Part shown: positions 1-12,387 of the stretch, piece after piece
How positions within the stretch are numbered: the first letter of the stretch is position 1
Layout of the letters: every line of letters begins with the position of its first letter
From: Rotaria sordida
Taxonomy: Eukaryota; Rotifera; Eurotatoria; Philodinida; Philodinidae
Length of the DNA: 64,000 nucleotides
Reading direction: 5' to 3'
Assembly (NCBI GenBank): GCA_905250125.1
Contig: CAJNOL010000168.1
Coordinates: 103,874 to 167,873 of the forward strand
Program-made: the position numbers and the translations under genes
The notes under the pieces: generated by a model
What the model saw: the letters and a program-made list of their open reading frames with translations, nothing else
Database searches by the model: none
What the model was told of the DNA's origin: nothing

Positions 1-39
1 AATATTATAGATAAATATATAGGTGAAGATTTTTTTTAC

Positions 40-762
40 ATTGTGTCGTTATTGTAGTTGATGGTGTTGTCGTTGTTCCTGGAATTAATGTTTCACATCG
101 TTGACCTGTATATATTGTTGGACAATTACAATATGGATTCATTCCATCCATTCGACATGTACCACCATTTTGACAGAATCCAATAGGACAATTATCTTTA
201 AAATATCAAATATAACATTCTATATATGAAAGAAATTTCTTTTATTTTTAATAATATTAAAAACATACGCTCTGGTATGTCACAGATTGGTCCAGTCCAT
301 CCTGTTGCACAGCTACATGTATAAGCAGCTCCATTCATTACACATGTTCCACCATTTTGACATACAGGATTACATGAAGATGCTTAAAAAAAAACATTCA
401 AAATAAGAAGAATCAAATCGAATATAAGAAAGAAAAAATAAGATTATCATACGAAGAACAATAGTTTCGTCACATAGTTGACCTACATAACCAGGAGAAC
501 ATTTGCATTGATAACAATTGAGACTGTTTTCATCTTTTACACAACTTCCATTTCCACATTGAACGAAATCACATATCGGAACTAAAGATAGAAAATATCA
601 ATATGAATAATTAAAATATTTTCTTTAAATTTTCTTACTATCTGGAGTTAGACATTTATTAATTGTAGTTTGTCGAACAGATCGATGTTTTAATGCATCA
701 ATATGTATTAATGATAGTACAATTAAAATCATTGATATAGTCAGCCATTGAAAAGCTATCAT
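40..762 (-). CDS. Secreted EGF-repeat protein, 3' end outside the window
   Basis: Four exons read from the minus strand: 639-762, 453-581, 269-382 and 40-195, all joined by phase-1 GT/AG introns. The protein starts [20 protein letters not shown], a clear signal peptide. Three EGF-like domains follow, one per exon, each with six cysteines (for example CQNGGTC...CSC...GPIC). After the third comes a Thr-rich stretch ([13 protein letters not shown]). At 39-38 there is a donor (T|GTAAAA) in the same phase as all earlier introns, so I take the gene to continue past the left edge. If that donor is not used, the frame stops at 7-5. It is probably an extracellular or matrix protein. EGF repeats alone do not give a function. 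Confidence 0.8.
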
Positions 763-1280
763 TTTATCTTTGAATATCTTTGGTCGATAACGAAATAGCA
801 ATCTATCAAAGTGATTCGTCTTCTATCTTCAACTCTCTCTATATATAGATATATTTAACTCAGACTCCTTGCTAACCTTATATTAAATCAGTGCCACGTA
901 TATAAATATATGACGTATCAATACCGAGTAGGGATTAAAAAGAAAAAAGTCAATTATTTCAATTATCAAATATTCTATTATATGAATGTATCTTTATTTT
1001 CTTTTTTTAGTCAAAAAAAAAAAGGAAGAAAAGAATGATATTGAAGAGCATTTATCTTATATTCATGATATTGACGAAAAAGATTATCACCTGAAATAGA
1101 TATTCTATCATATATAAATTAGAAGAAAAATATATAAAATCATTCTAAGTCATGTTTTTTATTTATCGATAGATGTGGGTGGTAAATCGATTGTAGGTGT
1201 TTGAAAAGAAATGTATACTTCATTTCACTATTTAATATATATTTTCTTTAAAAAAAAAAAAAAAAGAAAGAATGTTTATA
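763..1280. other. Intergenic, no gene seen
   Basis: AT-rich spacer between the start of the EGF gene and the stop of the dynein light chain gene, with homopolymer A runs near 1010-1023 and 1249-1265. The first part should hold the promoter of the EGF gene, but no motif is clear enough to call. Confidence 0.5.
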
Positions 1281-1847
1281 TTAGTCTGTATAAACAAGAA
1301 AAATTGTTACAGTTACATAAGCATCTGAAGTTTCTTTTGAAATTGTTAAATGACGGTCCCATTTTACATCCCATATACATCGACTAGCTACACGTAAATC
1401 TTGACCTTTCTTTTCTCCAATAGTTACTTGTACAACAAGTTTATAACGTTGAAATGGTAATTGTTTTATTTGACCACGTATACGTTCAGCTAAGGCTAAA
1501 GAAAATTGTTTTCCTTGATTTGGATCATATTTATAACCAGATATAGCTGTTTCAATAACACTTGTTGCAACACGACGTAATCGAGCTATATCAACTTTAT
1601 GATCATCATCAGGTTCCATTCGATATGTATTTTCATATCGAATAAGTCGACGATCAAATCCAGCACGAGGAATTGAAGTACGAGATGATTGACGACGAGC
1701 TCGTGCAGCTGCAGCATTTGCACCAAAACCACTAGTGCCGGGTAAGTTTGGATTACGAGGTACAGAAACACGTGGTTTTGAACTACGTTTTTCTGAACCG
1801 AAAGCTTCAGCAGGAACATCTTCAACTACTGTATTTAAATCAGCCAT
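1281..1847 (-). CDS. Tctex-type dynein light chain (DYNLT/TCTEX1D family)
   Basis: Single-exon gene of 188 residues. The first ~70 residues are basic and low in complexity (SSKPRVSVPRNPNLPG, AAAARARRQSSRTS). The Tctex-1 fold follows, recognisable by YENTYRMEP, the helix with VATSVIETAI, PFQRYKLVVQVTIGEKKGQ, ASRCIWDVKWDR and a C-terminal beta strand ending TIFLVYTD. The extended N-terminus and the YENTYRMEP motif fit the Tctex1-domain-containing group (TCTEX1D1/D4-like, axonemal or cytoplasmic dynein accessory chains) better than the short DYNLT1. These proteins usually link dynein to cargo or ciliary structures. No intron interrupts the frame, unlike most neighbours, which could mean an old retrocopy or simple intron loss. 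Confidence 0.88.
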   Translation of the reverse strand: MADLNTVVEDVPAEAFGSEKRSSKPRVSVPRNPNLPGTSGFGANAAAARARRQSSRTSIPRAGFDRRLIRYENTYRMEPDDDHKVDIARLRRVATSVIETAISGYKYDPNQGKQFSLALAERIRGQIKQLPFQRYKLVVQVTIGEKKGQDLRVASRCIWDVKWDRHLTISKETSDAYVTVTIFLVYTD

Positions 1848-3238
1848 TTTAAACTAAATAGAAAATAGGAAAAAAAAAAGAAGCTAAATGATAGTTTGAT
1901 ATTTATAAGTAACCAAAGAAAATTTGTTGTTTTTACTTACTAGTGCCTATCAACACAAATAATTTTTACTGTTGTACATTAAGTATCGTTGTTGCCGTCA
2001 CTACACGGTTTTGTTAAGTATCTAATGGACTTTATTATTATTTTTTTTGTTCTTTCATATTATGGCTGTTAGCAATGCTCATATGCACCATTATATTTAA
2101 AGAAAAAAAAAAAAAAAACGTTCGGTTTGATGTAACAAACTGTCGCTGTTTCTTTTCTTTTTTTTATTCTATTCGCATGAATGCCTGCAGCTATCGTTGT
2201 AATTGTAGAAATAATTATATTCAATGTATGCTTGAACTTTTTTTTCATGTAGTTGTTGAAAAAAAGAAAACTTAGACAAGTAAAATTTAACTAAAAATTT
2301 TATTCATTTTACATTAAATGAATAATATCATTTAAAAATTCCATAGACTCTTTACTATTATCATTAGAAGAATATATAATGATTGTTTAATCAATTTTAT
2401 TAAATATATTTTACTATTCAGTTTTTTTATTGTTACAGTTTTACATAGAGGTATCATAATTCTATTAAAACATTCATTAAAAGGTTTGATGATACAACAA
2501 GATATCATAAAATGATTCATTCTACTTTAGTTCTAATATATCTTAATTCATTTTGATCTTACTATATAAAATATTGCATGAATATTTAAAATTATATCGA
2601 CTATTCTTTTTTAATGACATTTTGATAATAGTTCCAATTTGAGGAAATGATTTCCGAAAAAAATCTATCGGAAGAAAATTATTATTTTCAATTATAGAAT
2701 GAAACAAATTTTTGAAGTCGTTCAGGTCTACAAAAAAAAAAAAAAGAACTGTCTATAGAAAATTAGCCCTTATCAAAAGAACTTTTCAAGAGTTGTTTAG
2801 CTCTTTTGATCTAAAACTGTTGTAGGGTCTATTCAAAAACAAGATGAATAAAAGTAATCATTGACATATTCCGGATCTTTTAATAAACTCTTTGATTATG
2901 ATATATGAACCAAAGGTAATGCAGAAGTTTCGACTCAGTTTGTTTAATAAAACTATAGAAGAACTTCTAGGACTAATATTTTTGTTAATGTTTATGATTC
3001 TTCGACTACTCTTGAATATTTATTAACCAAAAACGTCCTTGTTTTTATATTTATACTTGTCTCAATAGATTCATTCTCAATAACGAAAAAATTTATGTCA
3101 AATTAATTGATTACATATTGATGCAGTCCGTTATAATAAGTATGAAATTTATATCTAAAAACAAAAACCAAAAAACTAATGTTAAATCTCTATTTAACAT
3201 TTCTTCAATAAATAAAAAGAACAACAGTATATAACTGT
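1848..3238. other. Intergenic, no gene seen
   Basis: AT-rich sequence between the dynein light chain start and the TONSL stop. It has homopolymer runs at 2104-2117 and 2731-2744. Short open frames here lack splice structure and recognisable motifs. Confidence 0.5.
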
Positions 3239-6200
3239 TCAATGATAAATAGTAAGATTCGGAAAACGTGTTCGAAGAAAAATGAATGTAATATAATCAA
3301 TATCTATATTTTCTGATAAATCAAGTATAAGTAAATTGTTCTAAATAAATAATCAAATATAAATATTTATTATTTTTACATCAAATCTTACCATAGTTTT
3401 TTCTTCAAATAATTTTCCAATACCATTTGATGTAAATTTATTTTTTGATAAATTTAATGATTTAAGTTGATCTAATGTTAATTTGCTTAATTGATCAAAT
3501 ATTTCATCAGTTAGATTATTCTCTTAATGAAAACAAAAAAAAAGAATATTGTTGTAAAGTACAATCTAAACGGAAATGTGTCTCAAAATAAATAGAATAA
3601 AAGAATTTCACTGTAATTATTAATAGCAGCTACGTCATGTTTTATATTTTAATCCCGTCGGAATGATACTAATAGTTTTATAAAGATTAAAAATAAAATT
3701 AATTAATTAATTACCTGATAAATCAATTGAATAAATAAACATAAAATTTTCGAATACTTTTAATATACTAATAGCTTGTTCTAATTTTAAACTTAATCGT
3801 TGAAGTGATAATTCAAATTTATCAAAAAATATTTTTAATATAGATCGAATATTTGAATAAACAACTAAACACTTTTCTTTACAAATTTCTTCATAAACAA
3901 TAATTGGATTTTTTTCAATATAAATTGCTTTAATCTTATAATAAATAAAATTTTATATCAAAAATAAAAACAAAAACAAAAACAACGAAGTGCTTGCATT
4001 TTACTTACATCAGATTCATCAGCCGGTATAGTCAATTGAATAGTATCACTTTCGAATATACCTAATTCCCAATCTTGTCTATCGTAAAGTGTAACAAAAC
4101 ATGCATATATATTAAAATTATCATATAAACGTTTAAGTATTTGATAACGAAGATTAGTTATAGTATCTGATGATGATCTGAAAAAAAAATGAAATATTAT
4201 AAAACTATATGAATTTTTCCTACATTGGTATTCGAAGTCTTTTATCTTGAATTGTTCGATCACTTGTATTAGCTAAACATCGAATAATTCTTGTATTTGT
4301 ATCATGTAAAATAGAAGGTGAAAGAAGAATTGTTGTATTAATTGATGATGTTGTTGATGCTTGTCGTGATCTTATTGTTGATTTTGGTGTTATTGTTTGA
4401 AATGATGAAATAGGTGAATTTTTTTGAAATGATATCATAAAATCAAAATTATCAGTATTAAATATTTCAATATCATTTGATAATAGTGATTGATTATTCG
4501 TCATTGTGCATTGTCGTTTTTGTTCAGGTGTATATAATGGTGAATGTAAATGTTCTTTTTGTATTCTTGATATTGTTTCAATACATTCAGAATCATTAGC
4601 AATTGAATTATTTTCATATGTATCAATGAAAAATTTCTTTCTTTTCTTTATTAAACATACTCGTTGATTTGTTATCATATTACGATTTGTTTGAATAGTT
4701 TTATAATAAGATTGAGAATTTTTTTCTTTATCTAATGTTTGTTTGTTATCAAAATCATTTCGAATAATTTGTTGTATACAATAAATTGGTTCATTTTCTA
4801 AATACAAAAACAAAAAAAGAGAATTTTATATCGATCTATATCAATAACATTTTCATACTTCGTATAGTAGCTAAAAGTTGTTCTTTAAAACAATTCAATT
4901 TTCGATGATCATCTAATGATATATTTTTATTATAATCAATCAAATAATCAATAGCTGTATAACCCTAAAATAATAATACAAAACTAAAATAAAACTCAAG
5001 AACAATAAAAACAAAAAAGATCAAACATTATTTGTACGAATATCAATTTGTGCACCGTATATCAATAATATTTCAATGATATCGAAATATTTATTATAAC
5101 ATGCATTAATAAGAGCAGTTATGCCATTATTTGTTCGTGCATTAATATTTGCTTTATGATCAAGAAGATATCGAACAATATCAATATGTCCATAATAAGC
5201 AGCATTATGTAATGGTGTCCAACCATGACAATCAAGAATATTAATATTGTCCTAAATGTAATAGAAAAATTAACAATTGATTCACTAAAATATGTATATT
5301 AACTACTCCTTCAATAATATATTGTTTGATTTTTTCTAAACCATTTTTTTCTTTACATGCTAAATTTAAACGATTTTCATGAGAAGAATTTATCTTCTAG
5401 AGAATAAAAAAAAAAAACAAAGTCAACAGAATATTATCTAGTCATTCAAAAGTAAAATACAATAAAGTACCATTAAATCTTTTCTATTTTGTATGATTTC
5501 ATGATTTTCTTCATCATTATCATCATCATTGTCTGTTAGATTTTCATGTGATTCTATTAAATTTGTAATTTCATTAAAATAACATTCCGAACATCGTAAA
5601 ATTTCACTATAATTTTCTTCTGTTATAGGTGGTTGAATATTTGCTATAAATTCTTCTAAATCATTATTTAAATATATATGTGAATTACGTAATTTCATAG
5701 CAAATACAAGTGCAACTGCCATTCTCTATTCGAAAGAAAAAAAAACAAATTGAATATTTATTTAAATTAGAAAAAAAAAAAATTTTTTTTTTTTTACAAT
5801 TAAATTTCTATCATTTGTCGATCGAGCAATAGTTAATACTCGTTGAAATGTTCTTATTCGTGAATTAAGATCAATTTTAAGACGATATTCACATTTAATT
5901 ATTTCACAAAGTGAATAACCTTGCTGAAAAATCAAAATATTTGTTTTTTTTTGTGTTAAAAATATTTATTTAGAAAATAATATTATACTTCAATATCAGC
6001 ATGAATATCTAAACCAATACGACAACTCATTTCACGTCGAAAATAATCAATACTTAATTGCCATTCTTTTAAATCTTGATAAATACAACCAAGTGATGAA
6101 TAAATAGTTGCCATATGATTTTCATCTAAATTTAATTCTTGAGCATGTTTTAACTAAAATTTAAAAATGAATATTTTTTTAATTTTTTAATGAAAATTAT

Positions 6201-9200
6201 TTTTTTTATTATTTACTTGTTTAAGATAATAATTTTTACTTTGTTCATATCGATTAAAATGAGAAAATATATCAGCACATTTTTCTGCTAAATAGATTTT
6301 TTTTCTTAAATTAATTTCGTTTTCATAATCATTTTCAAGACCTGTAAGAATATGTTGAACTAAAATATTTCATAAAAATAATTTAAACAAAAAAAAGAAA
6401 AAGAAACAAAGAATCTATACTATTAGTTATATCTTGAAATACTTTTTCTTTTAATAAATCATCAATTTTTTTATAATGATAAATTTTCATAAGATAAATT
6501 TTTGCTTCTTCATATTCATCAAATGAAATAAATGTCTAAATAAAATATTTCTTTTTAAAAATTTATATTTTTACAAGATTGTATACTTTTAAAAATGCGT
6601 ATAACTCAACAAAATTTGAAAAGCATTTATAAGTCTACTGCTCCGAAATGATGATCGTTTTACTAGACTTGTTACAAGTTGGAAATTTCAATTATAGAAC
6701 CATGAGATAATCTGCAAAGTTTCGTTATATAAGAGTCGTATATCTCAAGAAAGAATCATTCATATCTTGCTTAACATTTCCTGAGGTTATTAAAAGTGTT
6801 AAATCGAAATTGTTTAAATATCATGATAAAAACAATATGAATGCAATAATAGATTTTTATGTGTCGCATGGCAATCAGAATTAGAGTAAATATTTTCTTC
6901 TGCTGAATAGTATATGTTTTATCTATTGTTCTACCTTCATAATCAATATAACGGAAAGCCAAGGAGATTTGCCCTACACATCTCGAATTATGAATCTTTC
7001 ACTATTAATCCGTATAAATTTATAGTTAACTAATTTAAATACTGATAAGAGACTCGTCCGAACTGATTCACTCTTTTGGAGTTCACATTTTGAGGAATTA
7101 GGAGAAGTCTCTAGATTAGATAATTCGAAGCTATTTTAGGTTCATCGGACTTCTGTACAAAACTACGACGATTGTACTAATTTTTTTACTCTGAGGTGAG
7201 ATATTGGCAGGAAAATTGAGCAACGAGTTTTTGGACCTAAAATTTTTGTCTATAAGTAGATGTCATGATCTGAAGAATATCCGAAAAGTTTTGGTCTAAA
7301 TGATTCCTTCCTTCTCGAAATACTCAACGTCCAAACATTTCCAATTTTTTAGATTGTTTCTAAAATCTAATCAGTTTTGAATATTATAAATATTTTAAAA
7401 CGAAAGCAATCTTTTTTACTTGAAACTTTTAGGATATTGCTGGGGTCATGAAGCCTACTTACAGACAAAATTTCAGGTCAAAATTCCGTTGTTCACCATT
7501 GCTCTCAATATCCTATCTCAGAATCAAAAACTAGTAAAGCAATCGTTGCGTTGTAGAGAAGGCATGTAAACTCGAATTCATTTGTATTTATTCTTACCTA
7601 GACGTCCCATCTATATGTCAGCCGCTCTGACTGAATAGAAATGATATTCATTATGTATGTCAAAAGTACTGTAGTCAAACATTAGTACCATCTAATTATG
7701 TACTTATCTTGAGCAAGACATTCATAACTACTACCTCAAATCACTCTTCATTAGCATACATTTGTTACTTCAATGTAACCTTGCACGATATATATTCTGG
7801 ACACGATCGGTGTGCTAACGATAAGTATGTATGGAAAGTTCAATGAACAAGACGATTAAGCAGATGGATACTCTCTTTTGAAGCTTATCAAAACTACCTA
7901 AGCAGCAGAGCCCTGCAGGGTAAGGCTTTTTTGCATCCTTATCCTACTGTATAGACTTTTCACGCTAATCCTATCCTGTCCTATAGATTTTGTATCATAC
8001 AACCTACTGTATCTTAAAATTTCCAAGTTTTGGCAGATACGAATAGGCCGTTTCTTTTTTTAGAATTATGAAATAAGTGCAGTTTTATGTATATTATTGA
8101 TAGCTAATGAAATGTATATTAATATCATATAATAAAATAAAATATATAGTAATTATTATATAATAAAATACGTAATAATAACCATAATATAGCTTTCGGC
8201 GAATCCTAAGACCCATCATCCGGACTTGCAACTGGTAATGGTAAACGGTTGGTTCGGTAGAAGATTTTTTGCCGGCCGGTAGAGATAACTTGTTTTTCAT
8301 CGATCTGTCTGAATTTCTAATAGTTTTTGCATGTGTTTTTATCGCAAAATTGAAGATAAGAGTGATTTTTTTTCACGAATCACAAATTTTTTTTGGTGAT
8401 GTTGAAGGCTATATCAGTGATGAGATATGCATCAGACTATTGTATTAAGTCTAAATTTTTCATAGTATCCGTATTATATTTTCTCAACTAAATTTGATAT
8501 GATGTCACGTTATTTTAAAAAAAATTGAATAATTTTTTTATATTGTAGTTTTTGATAGATTTTTTTGTATTGTGTACTTTTATAGCATATATTCCCCACA
8601 AACATAAGATATAGAAAGGTAAATATAGCGTGTAGGGGTGTCAGATTAGCATTAGTATTAAAATAATGCTAACGCTCAAGCATTAGAATTAACATTAATT
8701 AAGACTAATGCTAACATTGATACGATACCCCTAATAGCGTGGCAGGCAGATTATGTATACAGGTAACAAGAAGCGTGAATATCTGAAGACTAATTAGTTA
8801 AAGCACAAACTTAATATGGAACTTATAGTCCTATGATGTCTTCTGTGCACTAGTAGATGCCAAAAAAGCGAAAACGTAGGAAAATAAATAGTAATAGACA
8901 CTATAGTCTTGAAGCAATGCTTTTATACCATCACTATAGTGATTAGGAGGAAGATATGACTAATCCAGGGGCTGATTTGACTGTTATAGAGTCAGAAAAA
9001 AAGAAGAGTAACTCATACCGATATATCGACCGGTCTGGTCTGACAGTTTAGACCGGTACCAATAAGGGAAAAACTCTATTAGTTCCAACTCTGTCTTCTG
9101 GGTGTTCATGTATTTAAATAATGGTGCAATTACATGACCATGCACCCTATTTCATGCATTTTAATGCATTACTTCGCAGATAACACATTGTAGTGCATTA

Positions 9201-11735
9201 TTTGCAAACAGAATGCATTGAAATCCGTGCAATAGATTGCATTTCAGAGGTCGAAACCGTATCAAATAAGCGAATACTTCGATTTGATTCAATTCGACTG
9301 AGTCGAATTGAATCCAATCGAAATGAAGGTTTTCTTATTCTTTTCGGTCTCTGTTGCATTATGATGTAATTACATCCATTATTTCGATAGTGGTTACATG
9401 GATCGATTTTTAAGCTAGCTAGATGTCAAAGTGTCTTCGAAGTTGCTTGTCAAACAAATCTCAGAAATATGACCAACACCTTAATTCTATCCTAAACATT
9501 TTTTGTACCATCCTTACACTACCCTATGGACTTTCTAACCTAACTCGTACCCTACGCTATAGGGTAGGATCACCCTGCGGGACTCTGCTAAACACTGCTC
9601 CTATACCAGCAACAGTGGGCGAAATGTGAGGTATCTTCTTCTTCTTCTTCTTCTTCTTCTATATGCCCAAAATAGGAATTCAACAGTGATGAATCACTTC
9701 TAACAGTTTTCACATAAGTTATTTTTGGTTTATAACATATACAGTTTTAGATAAAAGTAGTAGCTGCTCTGCATGAAGTACTACTATTCTTTTTAATACT
9801 ATGTTGATATTTTGAATGTATGCGTATGATAATAAACCTTGATCGCAAGCAACCACCCGTCCTTCATTGTTTCACGTGTACTAGAGTGATGATTTAAACA
9901 TCTTGTTCTCATTTTCAAAAAACATATTCAGTGAAAATAGGCATTCAACAAGTTTTTATTTGTCATTTTGCAATTTCACAAGCTGTTACTGTTTTCCTTT
10001 AAGTACTAAAGACAGTCCCAAATATCTAATTTATTATCATCAAAGCTCATAATACATAATCAAGACCTTGGTAACTAGCACGTCTCGAGATAATCGAACT
10101 AATGTCATAGGGCTAACTGATCTTCATTCAGCACTTCAACTCCAATACTTTCAAAACAGATTCATCGCATCTCACAGGAACTTTCTACTAAAATTTTCAA
10201 ACGAATTAATCATGGTTAGCATGGAAAAGATCCATCTTACTAAAACCCAGCATTAGACTCTTCAACCGACATTCTTAATAAGAAGACAATGTCTCAGTTA
10301 TTTTAAAAGTAATTTCTAACAAAAAGAAAAATCGAAGTATAGATAGCTACCAGAGGTAGATGATGTATGAATCATAACTCTAGTGCATGTGAATCGATAC
10401 AGATTATGTTAGTGCTTTCGATCAGCGTTTATTGTGACACCGATACACCCAAATTATCAGTTCAATATCCCTAGAGAATGCTAGTATTTCATGAGGAGCA
10501 GTTACTTTTATCCAGAAGTATATTTTACAGTTTTTATTCTTTTTTAACATTGTCGAATATTTGCCACAAAATCTTACTTGAGCTATATCATATAAACATG
10601 ATAAATATTCATTGGTATTTTTTGTTAATTGAACATAATGTATCGCTTGTTTCATAGTAGCAATGATTTCTTGTTTATACTGTAAATAATTTGGTAAGCA
10701 AAGATAAAAGCCTGATACAGATGAATGAAGACGTGCTAATTCTTCATAAAAATTATACTTTCTAGAAATTCATAAACAACCACTAACAAAAACAAACAAA
10801 AAAACAAAATCCTATGATTTACTTCGAAAGTTCATTAGCATTTTTTATATATTGACTAAAAGCTTGAAGATTTGCATTATCTTTACCATCGTTTAGATAT
10901 TTTTCACTCATAACATTTGCTAAAGATATAAAAACAAAAAGAAATAATTTTCTCAAGAAAAAAAAAAAATTTCTTTCAAAGTTTACCAATGTTAATATAA
11001 CTTCTAACACGTTTTAATGCTAAATCTTGTTGTCTTTGTTCAATATCTTTTATTTTATTAAAACGTTTTTCTTTTATATCAATTTCTAATTTATCATCAA
11101 GTTTTTTAATAATTAATAAACTATTTTTTGCTGCATCAAAACTTCGTTTACATAAATCACGTGGAAATTGATCATATTCACAATCATAAAGTATATCATC
11201 TTGTAAATAACTTAACCATATCCAATATATATTTGCTAAACATGTATATGCTTGTTCAATACGTTCATTATTATTATATTGTTTTGCTAATGATAAAAAA
11301 TTTAAATAATATCTTTCACTTGTATAAAATTCATTTTTATATAAATAACATTCACCTAAAAATCGATAACAATAAAGAATATCATCATGTAAATCAGCTA
11401 ATTGTGATTCATATAATTCAAGATTATAATATTTTATTGCTTCATCATAATTACCTGATTATAAAAGTAAAGGAAGAATAAACTGAATTTTACTTTTTTT
11501 TTTTTTTTTTTTTTTTTAATATTTAAAATAAATACCAATAGATTGACATGCTTGTGCTACTTCATGATAAATATCGATCTTTTCTTGAGAATTATTATGT
11601 GAATGTAATTGACTTATTTGATCAGCTTTTTTTAAAAGTTCTATAGTATAAACAAAAAGTAAATTTGTTTTTTTTCCTCAGAAAAGAAAAAGATCTATTA
11701 AACATTATTATACTTTGAATACTTTTTTTATTCAT
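3239..11735 (-). CDS. TONSL: Tonsoku-like protein (TONSL), replication-fork repair scaffold
   Basis: Eighteen exons, all in frame with GT/AG introns: 11714-11735, 11536-11640, 10987-11454, 10823-10919, 10578-10761, 6421-6535, 6217-6359, 5989-6153, 5798-5923, 5471-5725, 5307-5396, 5027-5251, 4859-4964, 4224-4797, 4009-4177, 3715-3934, 3392-3522 and 3239-3340. They give 1098 residues. Domain order matches animal TONSL: TPR-like repeats (about 1-475), an acidic stretch (DNDDDNDEENHE, ~520-560), ankyrin repeats (~561-690, HGWTPLHNAAYYGHIDIVRY and GITALINACYN), a disordered region (700-890), a ubiquitin-like segment (~892-955) and leucine-rich repeats (~965-1098, LKSLNLSKN and LLILDLSEN). In animals TONSL works with MMS22L: it binds new histone H4 through its ankyrin domain and loads RAD51 at stalled forks. 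The LRR part is shorter than in vertebrates. Intron 5 (6536-10577) is 4 kb and filled with mobile DNA, while all the others are 40-100 nt. Confidence 0.9.
7190..7522. mobile_element. Foldback/MITE element, family A copy 1
   Basis: The two ends are imperfect inverted repeats of about 140 nt. The left arm begins TCTGAGGTGAGATATTGG and the right arm, read on the minus strand, begins TCTGAGATAGGATATTGA. Both continue with a shared core: AAATTTTTGTCTATAAGTAG on the left and AAATTTTGTCTGTAAGTAGG on the right. The same core occurs at 26.2 kb and 62.4 kb. No coding capacity. Confidence 0.7.
8625..8741. mobile_element. 101-bp hAT-type MITE with perfect 8-bp target duplication
   Basis: The element at 8633-8733 starts TAGGGGTGTC and ends with the inverse (minus-strand TAGGGGTATC). 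The arms continue as inverted copies (ATTAGCATTAGTATTA and GTTAGCATTAGTCTTA). It is flanked on both sides by ATAGCGTG (8625-8632 and 8734-8741). An intact duplication and matching termini indicate a fairly recent insertion. Confidence 0.85.
9116..9384. mobile_element. Inverted-repeat element with TGCATT-rich interior
   Basis: The left end AAATAATGGTGCAATTACAT is matched in inverse at the right end (minus-strand AAATAATGGATGTAATTACA). The interior has many TGCATT motifs and a 45-bp near-perfect palindrome at 9278-9322. Boundaries are approximate and no target duplication is obvious. Confidence 0.5.
9278..9322. repeat. 45-bp near-perfect palindrome
   Basis: Reading from TTCGATTTGATTC to GAATCCAATCGAA, the sequence equals its reverse complement apart from one mismatched pair (T/G in the stem) and the central base. 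It could extrude as a hairpin. It lies inside a transposon-derived block, so it is most likely part of an element. Confidence 0.8.
9634..9660. repeat. (TTC)n microsatellite
   Basis: About nine uninterrupted TTC units just outside the right end of the hAT-like element in TONSL intron 5. Confidence 0.9.
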
Positions 11736-12387
11736 TAAGATTCACATACATCTGAAATAAAATACGGAGTATTTTTTTCTTTATTAAAACGTTAAAATAT
11801 TTAATCATTTGATAATGTTAAAAGCTAAAATTATTTATATACATTTCTTCTTGAAACTTATTCACAGTTTTGATTGAACAATTAACTAAAAATTGACAAG
11901 ATATGATCACTATTATGTTCATTAATATTTCTTTTTTTATCAAATAGAAATCTTCGATATACAGACGATACTATTGAAGACCATAGAAAATTTCACACAT
12001 ATTTTGAATGTCGTCACATTATATTAATTTCTTTTTCTTTTTTTTTTCTTAACGAAAGGTTAATTTCAAATATAGACCATTAAAATCATACTATTTATGT
12101 GTGAAAATCAAAAAAGAATTTCTATTTCTTCGTTCTGTATTATTCAATTGGTTTAGTAATTTTTCATAATAAACAAATACAGTAATATCATTAGTAGGGG
12201 GTGTACTTTCACATAGAACTATCCAATATTATATACAGATTAGATTAATTTTTCATTGCAAACTTGAACTAAGCAATTTAAACTCTGTACCATTAAATTA
12301 TGTAGCCATAATCAATTTTATTTAAGAATGATTTGGTTAGTTAGATTATCACAGAAAAAAAAAACAAGTAAAACTATGTCTTTTTTT
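11736..12387. other. Intergenic between TONSL start and the Gly/Tyr-rich gene stop
   Basis: AT-rich, with no open frame showing splice structure. The 11.74-12.0 kb part should hold the TONSL promoter. Confidence 0.5.

Larger units (their letters stand above)
7916..9587. mobile_element. Degenerate hAT-like DNA transposon
   Basis: The left end reads CAGAGCCCTGCAGGGTAAGG. The right end, read on the minus strand, is CAGAGTCCCGCAGGGTGATC, so the termini are inverted and similar. The flanking 8-mers are CTAAGCAG (7908-7915) and CTAAACAC (9588-9595), matching at 6 of 8 bases, as expected for an old hAT 8-bp target duplication. A short inverted terminus starting CAGAG also fits hAT. I see no transposase frame, so this is a non-autonomous or decayed copy. 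Two other elements (8633-8733, 9116-9384) lie inside it. Confidence 0.55.
6536..10577 (-). other. Giant intron 5 of TONSL
   Basis: Bounded by a donor after IAQ (CAA|GTAAGAT at 10577) and an acceptor before TFISFDEYEEAK (6537-6536), both phase 0. At 4042 nt it is about 70 times the usual intron here. It contains a family-A foldback element (7190-7522) and a degenerate hAT-like element (7916-9587) with two smaller elements nested in it. The rest (6536-7189, 7523-7915, 9596-10577) holds nothing I recognise. Confidence 0.85.

Noticed and set aside
11128-11481. 117-codon open frame on the plus strand
   Set aside because: Exactly antisense to TONSL exon 3; the Tyr/His/Asn-rich translation is a shadow of AT-rich coding sequence.
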